A stretch of DNA of 64,000 nt from Tetradesmus obliquus (GCA_030272155.1 CP126206.1:2604001-2668000); one strand, 5' to 3'. Counted from the stretch's first letter, positions 26,401 through 36,072 are shown. Numbers and translations: made by a program. Notes: generated from the letters alone by a model not told the origin.

Positions 26401-29335
26401 AAGGGCCAGAGCACCAAACTCGGCTACTCCTTCGCTCGGGACGGCCCCGTCCTCGTCAACCCGCCAACCGACACGTCAGCAATCCACCAAGCATACGGCC
26501 AGGCAGCACAGAGATGCACCAAATGTCCGCACGTGCTTCTCGCCTGGCTGCGGTTCCTACTGGCGAGGCTCGTGGATATGTTATTTGTGCTGTTATTGGC
26601 GCTGCTGTGGGTGGGTTTGGGCTGGCTGTGCGACTCGCCCGCAGCAGCAATCCTCGACAGTTTGAAGCAAGGCGACGACCGGCAGTTCCGGAAAGAATCG
26701 AAGTTCCGAGCTACGGTGCTGCCACCGGCAATGGCACAAAGCTTAAAGCACTCCTTGAGCATGTGGAAGCCTAGTATGCGGAGGACCGCCACAGCAGCAA
26801 GGAAAAGAGAGGAGGCTGTAGCAGCAGCAGCAGCAGTGTCATCCGCGCCATCGTTTGCAGCATCCGTTGGCGCTCCATCAGTCGCAGCATCCAGTGTAGG
26901 TGATGCAGATACCCTCGAAGATGATTGCGGCGGCTCTCACAGCCCCACCAAGTCCGGCCGTACACAGCCAGGCCTGCTTGCCAGGGTTTTGGGCGGCTCC
27001 AGAACCCCAAGCGTGGCTAGCAGTGTTGTCAGTGATGACGAAGGGGTGCAATCTGATGGCGAAGGGCCCTCAGATCTGGCTTATCTAGAAGACATAACAG
27101 AAGGAGAGAAAGAAGGCGAGGCGTCCCTACACAAGAGCCGCAAATCTGGATCCGGATCAGGCCACTCTCGCAAACAGCAGCAGCAGCAGCAGAAGGCTGC
27201 CGCTACAGACGCAGCAGCAGCAACAGCGCCAGCAGCCGGCGGCTTTGCGTCAGTGGTGGGGGCACTGCTGGGCCGGCGTCATCCATCCAACATATCACGC
27301 GCAGAGTCATCCTTTTCCTCATTTGCTGATGCTGCTGCTGAGCCAGCAGATGCAGCAGGGCCCTTCCACAGTCAGCCTAATCTGTCTAGCCCTAAATCAA
27401 GCTTCACTGCAAGCTGGGATTCCAAGCAGCTGGCAGCAAGGGCCAAATCTACCCCAGGAGCAGCAGCAGCAGCAGGCGGCGCAGCGCATCGCCACGCGCA
27501 GCTGAACGAGCATAATCCCGTGCACGGATTACACCACCCACCGGCTGCGCGGGGCTTAGCACAGCTGCGACAGCAGCGGCAGTCCTTTGTGCAGCGCGTG
27601 GGATCTGCTGGCGGCTCCTTTTTGCAGCGCAGCAGCAGCATTCTGCAGCGTAGCGGCAGTGCTTTGCAGCAGGCCAACAGCAACTTTTATGCGCTGAATC
27701 AGCAGCTCAGTACGCAGTGGTCCCTTGCCATAAAGCTTGTCAATGCACTGCCACACAACCTAGGGGAGTCGCCATCAGCAGCAGCAGCAGCAGCAGGCAG
27801 TGCGGCAGCAGCAGCAGCAAGTGGAGCAGGGCCGGGGCAGCTGGATGCGGCAGGAGTGGCTGCAAAAGCAGCGGCACGCAAGCATGCTGCCAAGAAAGCG
27901 GCGCTGCTGCTGCTGGCTGTGCGGCACCTGGCCTGCCTGGTGCAGGTGAGCCTCGTGAATGCGCACCATTTTTTAAACACATCATATGCCATATTCAACT
28001 GGTTTGAGTATAGAGGGACGAAAGCAGCCACTGTGCATTGCAACTGCTGAAAGCGATGGGCCAATGAAAGCTAACCCAGAAACCACCGTGTTCCCTTACT
28101 TGCATGCGTTGGACATGCTGCTGCTGCTGCAGGTGCTGCTGGACTTTGCTCAGATTGCAGCAGTCATCCTGTCGCAGGACCTCATGTGGCTGCTGCCAGA
28201 CTGGGTGGCTGCAGGATTGTCAGCAGTCTTGATGACTCAGGCCAACACGTGGCAGTGGGTGGCTTTCGAGTGCCTCATCCCTGGCTACAGTGCGGCATCT
28301 GGAGCAGTGCTGCAGTCCATCCTGGTCATGCTGCTGCCAGGTGGGTTGCGTCTTGCCGGGAGTTTTGGCTTTTGCCTGTAGCTGAGTGGAGTGTGAGCAG
28401 GGTGATGTGGCAGTCTTTTGTATGCTGCTAGTGGTTTGGGGGGTTCAAGACTCAAGCCAGCACGTGGCAGTGGGTGGCCTTTGAGTGCCTCATCCCTGGC
28501 TACAGCGCAGCCTCTTGGGCAGTGCTGCAGTCCATCCTGGTCATGCTGCTGCCAGGTGGGTTGCCAAATCAATGGCAGTGAAGTCAAGTTTGGTGAAGTG
28601 GCAGTTTTCTCAGGAAAAAACTTGCAAGCCAGTTGCGCCAGGACACGGAAGGATTTTTGCAGGATCTGCTGCTACCGCATGAGATCCGTGCAGCTGTCAA
28701 TTTATGCCGACGCCTTGCGCCATAACAGCGAACGCCTCTGTTGCGTGCTGTACTTGGTTGCAGAAATGGTGCCGTACTGTCTGCAATGTGCTGAGCTTTT
28801 GGCTGTTGCAGTGCTGTGCACCGCGCTGCTGCTGCCGCTAGTGCTGGCCATCAAGGGGCGCTTTGAAGCTGAACTGCCATTGTGCATTGTGGAGTTTAAC
28901 CTTGCCCTGCCGTGCATAATGTACCGCAGCGCTTTCTGACGCCTGGATCGTGCACAGGCAACAACAAAAGCGGCTGTCACGCGCGAGTCCCTGCTTGGAT
29001 TGCTGTTATCTTGGCGCCTAACAACTGGTTGCAATGTGCTGTTGTCTTGCTGCTGCAGTGCTGTACACCGCGCTGCTGCTGCCGCTGGTGCTGGCCATCA
29101 AGGGCCGCTTCAAGAGCTACATCACGCAGCCCAAGGGGCCCAGCCAGCACCCGGCAGCAGACACTGCTGCTGCTGCCGCTACTGCTGCTGCTGCTGCTGC
29201 TGCTGCCGATGGTCTGCAGCGTCACCCCTCTGCAGACAGCAGCCTGTGCTTCGGCCACTCAGACTCAGGGCTGTCAGACGCTGCTGCAGCAGCAGCAGTA
29301 GACGACGCGGCGGCAACAGCAGCAGCAGGGCAGGA

Positions 29336-29367
<32 letters not shown>

Positions 29368-31280
29368 GTCTGCAGAAGCGCAACAACAGCAGCAAGCTGC
29401 AGGTCATGTATAGCTTAGGGGAGGAGGATGAAGATGCCACTTCAGCTGCTGACTATGCAGTTGACTATGATGACTCACCGCTGCCGCCAGCTGACTTTGT
29501 AACAGTTAGTGACAAACCAGCAGCAGCAGCAGCAGCACCAGCAGCAGCAGCAGGGGGAGCACGACCGAAGCTCAGTCTGATGCACCTTTCCACACTGCTG
29601 CAGACACGGCTCAGCAACAGCGGGAAGTTGGGCAGCAGTGGGAAGTTCAGTGTGAGCAGCCGCGACAGTGACGGCACAGCTGGTGAGAAGTCCGGCGGAG
29701 CGGGAACTTCACCCAAGGAGTCCACCATGAACTTCACAGTGCAGCGCTGGAAGTCCCTGAAAAGGGGCGTGAAGAAGCGCTTCTGGCCCAAGAAGCGCAG
29801 CACGTGGGTGTTACTAACAGCACTAGCTGTAGCTGCCATGTCGTACTGCTTTGCTTTCTACAGCACTACCGTGATCGGCACATTCACTTGCATGCGGTTG
29901 GCAGGGCCGCCAAGAGTTCCCGGTGAAATTGACCTGGCGGGTGTGAACTTCTGGGTTCCAGACCTGCAGCTCAAGTGCTGGAGCAGCCAGCACATGGCTG
30001 TAGTAGTGTTTGCTGTACTGCTGGGCCTGCCGCTGCTGGCTGCTTATGCCTGGCTGCTGCTGGTGCTGGCGTGGCCTGTGGCCAAGGGCAGTACAGGCAG
30101 TACAGCAGGCAGTACAGCATGCAGTACATTGGCGAGTCCTGCAGGCAGTACAGTGGTGAGCCTAGGAGGCGGTACAGCAGGCGGTACAGCAGGCAGTACA
30201 GCAGGCATCCAGCTGCACAGCAGTCTAGCCAGCTCTGCAGCAGCTGGCAGTGCCAAGACCCCAGGGCAGCAGCAGCAGCAGCAGCAGCAGCGGGTCACCT
30301 GGGGCAGGCCGTCTGGGAGGATCATTGAGACAGAAAGCGGCCCAGTCACATCCCCAGCAGCAGCAGCAGCAGCAGTAGCAGCAGCAGCAGCAGCGGCAGC
30401 GGCAAAGCTGCAGGCCAGCAAATCGAACGGCCTGGCAGCGATGCCGTCTGTGAAGCCAGCAGCAGCAGCAGCAGCAGCAGCAGGCAATGCTGCAGTAGCA
30501 CCGCGCACGCCGCAGCCTGACTTCAGCACGCCTTTTGCAACAGGTGGCAGCGCTGCCCTGCACCTGCAACAGCAGCAGCAGCAGGGTGCATCAGGCTTGT
30601 CTCCCCTCAGCAGCTGCAGCACCCCGGCTCTGAGCCCAACGCCAAGCAGCGCTGGGGCAGCAGCAGCAGCAGCAGCAGCAGCAGCTGGCCCTACTGGCGG
30701 CAGCAGCAGCAGCAAGCCGCGCGGCTTGTTTGGCAAGCTCTGGCGGCTGGTGTGGGGCCTGCCGTGCAGCCTTGTCGTGAACTTCGTCGAGAAGTGTGTC
30801 AGGAAGTGCCAAGTTCACACCGTGAAGCACGGCGTGAACGGGCTGCAGTGTGCCGGGCTGGCGGTGTGGAACGTGAAGTGGCGCTGGTGGTGGCTGCTGC
30901 TGCGTGAAGTTCTGAAGTTCACGGTCATCTTCATAGCCAGTGTCACTAGCATGCGGCAGCCGCCGCAGGTGCAGGCACTGCTAGTGATGATGATGGTGGC
31001 ATCTGCATGCTTCCTCACCTGGCAGTTGATGGTGGGCTGCACTACTAGCATGGAAAGGCTGCTATTCACACAGTGCTGCTGGCTACAACTGCTGGCGCTG
31101 CTAGTGCTGCTGCTGACGCTGCCAGGGTTGAACTGGAGCGGTTTAGGGTTTGTGCTGCTGCTGCTGATCGTACTCAAAGTGCTGCAGGATGCGCTGATGC
31201 TGGCGCTGCTGGTGCTGCGGTGTGTCACTGCTGGCCGGGAGCTGAGCGGGCTTGAGGGCTTTGCAGACAATGAGCAGTAG
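7860..31280 (+). CDS. Giant secreted beta-helix (Pmp-like) multi-pass membrane protein
   Basis: 24 exons: 7860-7964, 8826-9205, 9475-9568, 9902-9979, 10201-10317, 11377-11583, 12091-12761, 13096-13204, 13795-13968, 14395-14568, 14799-14954, 15302-15565, 16006-16434, 17910-18408, 18894-19121, 20139-20657, 22028-22210, 23333-23493, 24328-24558, 24726-24821, 25331-25530, 26334-27945, 28133-28340, 29059-31280. Total 9,117 nt, 3,038 residues, phase-consistent throughout. Start: paired ATGs at 7860/7863 opening a signal peptide (FLLVLLVGLQLS). Residues about 200-1230 carry repeated FxxNxAxxGGA-type motifs of a right-handed beta-helix, as in Pmp-repeat proteins. About 1230-1690 are Ser/Gln-rich, then Cys-rich (CMPCPARGIC; CSSGYVGPFCRGCY-like). 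From about 1755 there is a TM helix, a long Ser/Ala/Gln-rich loop, TM helices around 2215-2310, another low-complexity loop, and six TM helices between about 2545 and 3025. Function unknown; cell-surface adhesion or sensing is inference. Some small exon boundaries (notably 9902-9979 and 13795) are less certain. Confidence 0.75.
8388..8825 (+). repeat. Echo copies of exon 2 start (beta-helix gene) and a 30-bp tandem
   Basis: The exon 2 start (TTGGCATCGCAGCTGT) occurs at 8489, 8679 and, as the real exon, 8826. The intron sequence just before it (CTCTG.TATGT..GTTGCTA.AATGCAG) is copied too. Just upstream, a 30-bp unit containing CTGTTTAGCACTTCACACT is repeated twice (about 8388-8447). Confidence 0.75.
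10586..11376 (+). repeat. Echo copies of exon 6 start (beta-helix gene), about 260-bp units
   Basis: The exon that starts QSELEQEGRIGGGG (real copy 11377) has upstream copies at about 10761, 10867 and 11117, each preceded by a usable cag acceptor. The 11117 and 11377 copies are nearly identical across about 260 bp including intron sequence. The oldest copies lose similarity after 30-50 bases. A separate 31-bp tandem (CACTTCATACCAAAACACC core) lies at about 10586-10650. Confidence 0.8.
11752..11833 (+). repeat. Downstream echo copy of exon 6 end
   Basis: The last ~80 bases of the exon ending at 11583, including its donor, are repeated here with few changes (ends CTGTACGAG then gtgagt). It retains a donor but has no obvious acceptor, so it is probably an unused copy. 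Confidence 0.75.
11866..12090 (+). repeat. Two echo copies of exon 7 start
   Basis: The exon 7 start (GGTGGTGCTGTCACTGCTGG, real copy 12091) is preceded by a good copy at about 11980, which diverges after about 70 bases, and by an older copy at about 11866-11935. Confidence 0.75.
12823..13038 (+). repeat. Two downstream echo copies of exon 7 end
   Basis: The end of exon 7 (encoding ALDLYGPLESDNNTVNAVIR) is repeated at about 12823-12899 and 12965-13038. Both keep the CGCAACTGCAG donor context, but the first has an in-frame stop where the real exon reads on. Short copies of the next exon's end occur near 13412-13441. Confidence 0.75.
13540..13794 (+). repeat. Decayed echo copies of exon 9 start
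   Basis: Two diverged copies of the segment encoding YSGEPLTTLNL lie at about 13545-13608 and 13700-13745, ahead of the real exon at 13795. A copy of the same exon's 3' end with donor lies at about 14085-14162, downstream of it. Confidence 0.65.
14281..14394 (+). repeat. (CTG)n tract abutting a splice acceptor
   Basis: Over 100 bases of CTG/TTACTG triplets run straight into the TGCAG acceptor of the exon at 14395. Similar shorter tracts precede the exons at 14799 and 15302. Confidence 0.85.
15581..15671 (+). repeat. Downstream echo copy of exon 12 end
   Basis: The final ~90 bases of the exon ending at 15565 (encoding VNMTGNSAQVAGDT) are repeated, including the CTGATCAG/gtgag donor. Confidence 0.75.
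16560..16783 (+). repeat. Two downstream echo copies of exon 13 end
   Basis: The exon end encoding LQCQGCQFAGNTAGQ (real end 16434) recurs at about 16560-16664 and 16727-16783, each with an intact gtgag donor. The second is shorter. Confidence 0.8.
16941..18046 (+). repeat. 269-bp tandem array, echo copies of exon 14 start
   Basis: Units begin at 17103, 17372, 17641 and 17910, exactly 269 bp apart. The 17372 and 17641 units look identical by eye. An older, diverged copy starts at about 16941. Each unit holds an acceptor, about 145 bases of exon 14 (DGGGVKGSGQTTF...), a stop codon and about 120 bases of intron. Only the 17910 unit reads on into the full exon. Confidence 0.9.
18530..18608 (+). 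repeat. Downstream echo copy of exon 14 end
   Basis: The segment encoding GSAALGS...SGG.G.GLCIASAG is repeated after the real exon end at 18408, with its gtgcgc donor. Confidence 0.75.
18776..18893 (+). repeat. Upstream echo copy of exon 15 start
   Basis: A diverged copy of the acceptor plus the first ~70 bases of exon 15 (GCGCGGCGAG start) precedes the real exon at 18894. Confidence 0.7.
19210..19487 (+). repeat. Two downstream echo copies of exon 15 end
   Basis: The end of exon 15 (encoding LDASGNSAQEAGGALYSS, real end 19121) recurs at about 19215-19328 and 19377-19487. Both keep an open frame over most of their length and the CTGGCAG/gtgcg donor. Confidence 0.8.
19685..20138 (+). repeat. 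Two upstream echo copies of exon 16 start
   Basis: The exon 16 start encoding DSTADLANTATFSALRQY appears at 19685, 19919 and, real, 20139. Each copy has its own acceptor and runs on for about 60 bases. Confidence 0.8.
20985..21470 (+). repeat. CGCC-rich minisatellite in intron 16
   Basis: About 480 bases of short degenerate units of the form TTTCGCCTCAATTCCGCC/ACCA fill this intron. A GTGAGTGAGC simple repeat follows the donor at 20658-20715. Confidence 0.85.
21484..22027 (+). repeat. Seven-step ladder of exon 17 starts, 89/94-bp units
   Basis: Exon-17-like starts (acceptor plus GTGTGGAGCTGGACCCCACC) lie at 21484, 21573, 21662, 21751, 21840, 21934 and 22028. Spacings are 89, 89, 89, 89, 94 and 94 bp. 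Only the last reads through into the full exon (22028-22210). The intron part of the unit (TAACAACAGTATGACAAATG) is conserved as well. Confidence 0.9.
22315..22430 (+). repeat. Downstream echo copy of exon 17
   Basis: A diverged copy of the part of exon 17 encoding VFSLPVYMLDAFGS lies in the following intron. Its frame is disturbed relative to the real exon. Confidence 0.65.
22673..23332 (+). repeat. Three upstream echo copies of exon 18 start
   Basis: Copies of the exon 18 start (GCGCTGGGCGGCAGA.CAAGGCAG) begin at 22673, 22921 and 23098, before the real exon at 23333. Each is about 80-115 bases long and has its own cag acceptor. Confidence 0.8.
23627..24075 (+). repeat. Three downstream echo copies of exon 18 end
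   Basis: The exon 18 end encoding SNVTLAMVGWPAAGSSAQ (real end 23493) recurs at about 23627-23713, 23820-23872 and 23980-24075. The first and third keep a gtgag donor; the middle one has lost it. Confidence 0.8.
24866..25330 (+). repeat. Upstream echo copies of exon 21 start
   Basis: The exon 21 start encoding HPRSTYIRACPNM (real exon 25331) has acceptor-bearing copies at 24970, 25088 and 25200, plus an older fragment at about 24866-24930. Confidence 0.85.
25707..26172 (+). repeat. Three downstream echo copies of exon 21 end
   Basis: The exon 21 end encoding EIDPKPYNAMQCSSGYVGPF (real end 25530) recurs at about 25707-25781, 25881-25920 and 26099-26172. All keep the GCAG/gtgagg donor. Confidence 0.85.
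28447..28860 (+). repeat. Echo copies of exon 23 end and exon 24 start
   Basis: 28447-28555 repeats the end of exon 23 with its CTGCCAG/gtggg donor. About 28808-28863 repeats the acceptor and start of exon 24 (TGCTGT.CACCGCGCTGCTG), real copy 29059. Confidence 0.8.
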
Positions 31281-31339
31281 CGATTACACCGCGCCTGGTG
31301 TTACTGGGTACATTGAGTTGCAGTGGTTACAGTGCCGGT

Positions 31340-31777
31340 GGTGCTGCACGTGTCACTGCTGGCCGGGAGCTGAGTGGGTTAGAGGGCTTTGCAGACAATG
31401 AGCAGTGATGCGGTGTCACTAGTTACGCACGTGGCGCGCTGGGTGCGCTGGCGCTTGTGCTGCACGTGTCACTGCTGGGCGGGAGCTGAGTGGGTTGGAG
31501 GGCTGTGCGGACAATTAGCAGTGATGCGGTGTCTAGTTACATCGGTCAACCTCTGGGTACACCGGCGCTTGTGCTGCGGTCTGTCACTGTTGGGCAGCAG
31601 CGGCCTGGAAGGTTGAGCGGCCTGGAAGCTTCTGCAGACGTTGAATAGTAGCGCAGCGTGCCTAGTTACATCGTTGGCGCGCTGGCGCTGGTGCTGCTGG
31701 CGCTGCTGGTGCTGCGCTGTGTCACTGCTGGGCGGGAGCTGAGTGGGTTGGAGGGCTTTGCAGACAATGAGCAGTGA
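31340..31777 (+). repeat. Four copies of the terminal coding segment with stop
   Basis: The last ~75 bases of the beta-helix gene (encoding RCVTAGRELSGLEGFADNEQ and stop) are repeated after the stop at about 31345-31408, 31455-31523, 31572-31650 and 31683-31777. The last copy is the most complete and includes the preceding Leu-rich stretch. Confidence 0.8.
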
Positions 31778-33296
31778 TTTCATGCCATGGTTCAAGCCAC
31801 TGCGGCAGCGGTGCACTTCTAGTATGTTGGGTGTTTGGTGTGCCTGTGCCAGCATGTCGTTTACATGTGCATTGCAGTCAGCAGAAACGTATGCTGTGAG
31901 CCTGGCGCTGAAGCAGCAGCAGCAGCACCGCGTTTCGGCCAAGCTACTGAGCAGCCGTCGTAGTTCAATTGCATGTATGTTTGTAGCTGATTCTCTGGTG
32001 CTGCAGAAACAGCACAAGCTTCTCTGTGGTGCTGCGCTTGGTATCCATGAGGATATAATCAAAGGTTTTTGTGCAACCCTTCCACAGAGGAAAGATCATT
32101 CAATCCTGGCTGTATGCCAGTGATGAGCTGGGATCAGGTGTGATTGATGCATGTGGCTGCTGACTGTGATCTTGTGCTGCCAGGGGCTGGGGTATCTATG
32201 AGGATTCAATCAAAGAGTTTGTTTTGCAGGATGCATGGGGATGCTGGATCGTCATCGCCGTCATATCATACATCACCAAGCAATCAACCATGTGGCTGCT
32301 GGGTGGGGTCTTGTGCTTGCAAGGGTCGTGGTACCTTTTAAGAGTAGTGAGATTTGGTGACGATTCATAAGCATGATTGTGGGTTTTTAGCAGGGGCTGG
32401 GTTTTGTGGTTCACACAAGATGAGAGCTGCGATGATGTTGCTGGTGCAGGGGCCCTGCAAGACATGGGGCAGCATGTAGGGCTGGGGTTGAGGGTGGCAC
32501 TGCTGCACTTAGAGCAGCAGCAGCAGCAGCCGCAGCAACAGCTGAGGTGCGAGCCAAGCTGGGGGGTGCGCACCATCTGCCGTGCTGAGCAGTGCACTAG
32601 AGCTGTTGTGATATGAAAGTTTTAGGCATGGTAAATGCACAACCGTTCACCTGCAAGCAATGCTGGTCCAGAAGTGTTGTGGCTTGGATGTCCATGCAGC
32701 TGGTGACCAGCCATCGCCCACCGATGGTGGTCACCATGATGTCACACATCATCATATACTTTGCTGATCAAGCCACAGCAAGGATACCATCACGGTAACT
32801 TGCTGCGTTGAGCTGAGTCAGCCGCGCAGGTGTGTTGGGTGTGGCCACCACGCTGGGGCCGGCCAGGCGTCTGTTGCCGCTCCCTTACCCTGCGTCGATC
32901 TCAGCTTCACTACTGCATGTCCTGTAACTTTATGCTGTTTTTGAGTACAGCACACTACTTTAGTTCCTATCTGTTTGACAGTTAAGGTAGCTGTGTCCCA
33001 CCTGTGGCCTACCGCATGCCTCCATGTGACAGCTGACAGGTTGCAGGGCTTACAAACTCAGCACTGTGCCAGTTACTTTGTCACGAGATGGATTTCTAGG
33101 CGTACTGTGTGTCAAAAAACTCAGGACATCTGTTGTTCAGCACTTGCAACCGTTCCAAGCTTGGCACCTCTCCGTCACTTGCAGCAGACTGGCCTGCTCT
33201 ACGAATCACGACTACTGCTGACTGCTAATTTGTTGTACATAGGCAACTCAAAGTCACATACTATCGATTCATAGCTTGATAATTAGCTTCGAAAAA
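31778..33296. other. Intergenic region, no gene recognised
   Basis: No family-like reading frame is visible. A sequence with GAGGAT.TAATCAAAG at about 32048-32075 is loosely repeated at about 32198-32225. At about 32619-32666 lies a segment (TGGTAAATGCACAAC core) that recurs inverted near 62058-62108, suggesting a dispersed repeat. The right end should hold the promoter of the AlkB-like gene. Confidence 0.4.
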
Positions 33297-34145
33297 ATGA
33301 TGATGCGCGCTTCGCTGCCAAAGGCTGGGCGATGCATTGCAGTGCATGCAGCAGGTCCAGCAACACCAGGCGTGCTGAGTCCCCGGCAGCGAAAGCTGGC
33401 AGCTAAGAAACGCAAGTAAGTGAGCTTGTGAAATTTTGCGATGTTTAAAGCCATGGCAGCAACCTTTATGCTGCTGGTGCTTCTGCTTGAGCAGCATGAC
33501 AGCAGCAGCTTGTCCAGCAGCAGCAGCAGCAGCATGCCAGGAACCCTTCTGCGCCTCATATAGCCCTTTCCTGTTACAAATCTGCAGGCAACACACGGAT
33601 GAGTCTAGCAAGGCAGTTACACCTGCAGGCGGGCCCAAGCCAGCCACCAAGCTTCCACAGCAGCAGCAGCAGCAGCAGGTGACAAAGGGACAGCTCTCTG
33701 TACCGCAGCACCCTCCACAACAGCAGCAGCAGCAGCAGCAGGCACAGGGCCAGCCGCCAATAGCCAAGAGCCCTGTGCAACAGCAGGAGCAACAGCAGCA
33801 GCTGCCAGCAAGCATTGTCAGCTTGCAGGCACTCATGCAGCACCAGCAGCAGCAGCAGCAGCAGCATAGTGCTGCAGTAGAACCCTGCCCTCCTCCTAGG
33901 GTTCTGCAGGAGGCCCTTCAAACCCTAAACCCGAACCAGCTGTGCACCCTAGTCAAGCTATGGGCTCAAGAAGCACGAGACATGCAGCCACAGCAGCTGC
34001 AGGAGGCCCAGCAGCAGCTGCTGCTGCACAGCTGCCTGCAGTGTTATAGCGCTGCTGCGCTGCTGCAGCTGCAGCAGCTGGACAGGCAGCAGCTAGCTGA
34101 TGTGGCATGGGGCCTGGCTCACTTCGATGCCCTGGAGTGGCGGTG

Positions 34146-34179
<34 letters not shown>

Positions 34180-34190
34180 ATTGACAGCTG

Positions 34191-34224
<34 letters not shown>

Positions 34225-35011
34225 TGCTGCCGGCTGCCGCTGCGCTGGTCAGGTCCCTTCCAGGCCCAAATGGCAGTGCCATTCCTGGTGCTGCCAAACC
34301 TGATGCCGCAGCTGCGTTTGAATGATGTCACTTCAGAAGTAACACTGTCACGTGACGTCATCTACCTGTCAGATGACGCCGGCGGCAGCAGGGCGGTGCC
34401 TGAGGCACGGCTAACAGGGTGGCAGAGTGACATTGGCGCTACTTTCAATTATTCGGGCAAGGAGATGCAGCCGCAAGCAGGAGGCATGTCACAGACCTGT
34501 GCACAGGTGAGGGGCATATCTTTTCATCATGCTTGTTATTTGATTTGTGATAGCAATTAGCTGCCGCTTTCAAATATTCGGGCAAGGAGATGCAGCCGCA
34601 AGCCGGAGGCATGTCACAGACGTGTGCACAGGTGAGGGGCATATCTGTTCACCATGCTTGTTATTCGATTTGTGATGGCAATTCAGGTGCCACTTTCAAG
34701 TATTCAGGCAAGGAGATGCAGCCGCAAGCGGGAGGCATCTCGCCAACCTGTCCACAGGTGAGACACACTCTTTGTGCTGCTGCAGGTGCAAGCAGCTCTG
34801 CAAGGCGGGAAGGGTGGGGCGGAGGCGGACTGGCGAGGCGTTCAATCCCCTGCTCATCAGCCCTACGCTACGTGTGCTGAAACTTTTGCTGAAATCTGTG
34901 CTGAAACCTGTGCTGCTGCAGGTGCGTGAAGTTTTGCGGGAAGTGACTGGTGAGGCATTCGACTCGCTGCTCATCAATTACTACCCGGACGGCAAAGCAG
35001 GCATGAGGTGA

Positions 35012-35072
<61 letters not shown>

Positions 35073-35306
35073 ACTAACAGAATCAGGCTTGCTGCTAGCG
35101 CCCGCAGCTGGGTGCGTGAAGCATTTGACTGAGCGTGCATACAACCCCTGCTCCTGCTGCAGCGAAGGAAGCCGCCGCTCATCTGTTGCCGCGCATACAG
35201 TACAGTGGATTTGTGTCGAAACACCTGCATTCAGCTCCTATGTTATCGCTGGCGCGCTAGCTTCATACTTCACGCTGATGCACGGCACACGCTGTTGCTG
35301 AATGTA

Positions 35307-35370
<64 letters not shown>

Positions 35371-36072
35371 AGGTTCCATGTGGACCCGCTGTACGCCTGC
35401 TGGACGCCCACCGCTGCAGTGGTGTCGCTGGGTGACACGCGCCAGTTCGTGTTCAGGCGCATCGATGACTTTCCTGTGCGCTGGAACTACAGGTAGGTGC
35501 GGCTGTTTGTATGGATTGGATGTGCTGCAGATGAGTCTCACGCAGCAGCTGCAGTAGCAGCAGTATGCGCTGGAACTACAGCAGATGTCGGCGTTATGTG
35601 TGCTTGGCATTTATGAGCGCACAGCAGCACCCTGAGGTGCAGCTGCAGCAGCTTGGTGGCACGTGCCAGTTTGTGTTCAGATGCATTGTTTACTTCAGTG
35701 TGCGCTGGAACTACAGGTGTGCAGTAAACGTGTGCGACCCGTTAGATGCAGCATTGCTGCTGGCTCTGGTTGCCAGCACAGTGCTGGCCCTTTCTGCAAG
35801 CATGTCGCTGGGGTCGAGGCATGACGGCAAGCGGGTCCTGCATGCTTTGTGTGGCTATGTTACCTGCAGGTTGACATGAAATGTGACAACAGTGCTGCTG
35901 TGTGTTGCTGTGTTGCAGGGTGTCTAACGGCGACGTGGTGGTCATGTTTGGCGACTGTCAGGAGCAGCTGCAGCACGCCATTAAAGTAGAAGCAGCGGCA
36001 GGTGATGCGGGACCGCGAGTGAGCCTGGTGTACAAGCAGCGGCTCAAGCAGCAAGACGGCAGCTGGGCGTGA
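33297..36072 (+). CDS. AlkB-like 2OG/Fe(II) dioxygenase with poly-Gln N-terminal region
   Basis: Exons: 33297-33415, 33588-34506, 34922-35007, 35373-35492, 35919-36072; 465 residues. The N-terminus (MMMRASLPKAGRCIAV) is basic and Ser/Ala-containing, which suits a plastid or mitochondrial transit peptide (inference). Residues about 45-300 hold six poly-Gln tracts around an alpha-helical Leu-rich region; RQQLADVAWGLAHFDAL resembles octotricopeptide (OPR) or FAST-type repeats. From about 310 the protein is AlkB-like: PEARLTGWQSD, YSGKEMQPQ, LLINYYPDG, then HVD (H377, D379) and distal H434 as the Fe(II) triad, with R448 in RVSLVYK for 2-oxoglutarate. The second Arg of the usual RxxxxxR is Lys (454). 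Oxidative dealkylation of nucleic acid or protein is the family role; the substrate cannot be told. Confidence 0.8.
34568..34860 (+). repeat. Echo copies of AlkB-gene exon 2 end and exon 3 start
   Basis: The exon 2 end encoding YSGKEMQPQAGGMSQTCAQ (real end 34506) recurs at about 34568-34632 and 34689-34756 with gtgag donors. At about 34787-34858 is a diverged copy of the exon 3 start (real 34922). The exon 4 end is similarly echoed at about 35563-35581 and 35648-35716. Confidence 0.8.
35008..35372 (+). repeat. (CTG)n tracts in intron 3 of the AlkB-like gene
   Basis: One CTG tract starts at the donor (about 35011-35072). A second, pure tract (about 35309-35372) runs directly into the acceptor of the exon that encodes the HVD motif. 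Confidence 0.85.

Noticed and set aside
29034-29058. Start codon for a separate gene at 29034
   Set aside because: The ATG lies in the intron just before the acceptor at 29059; phase, TM continuity and the exon 24 echo at 28808 all support an internal exon.
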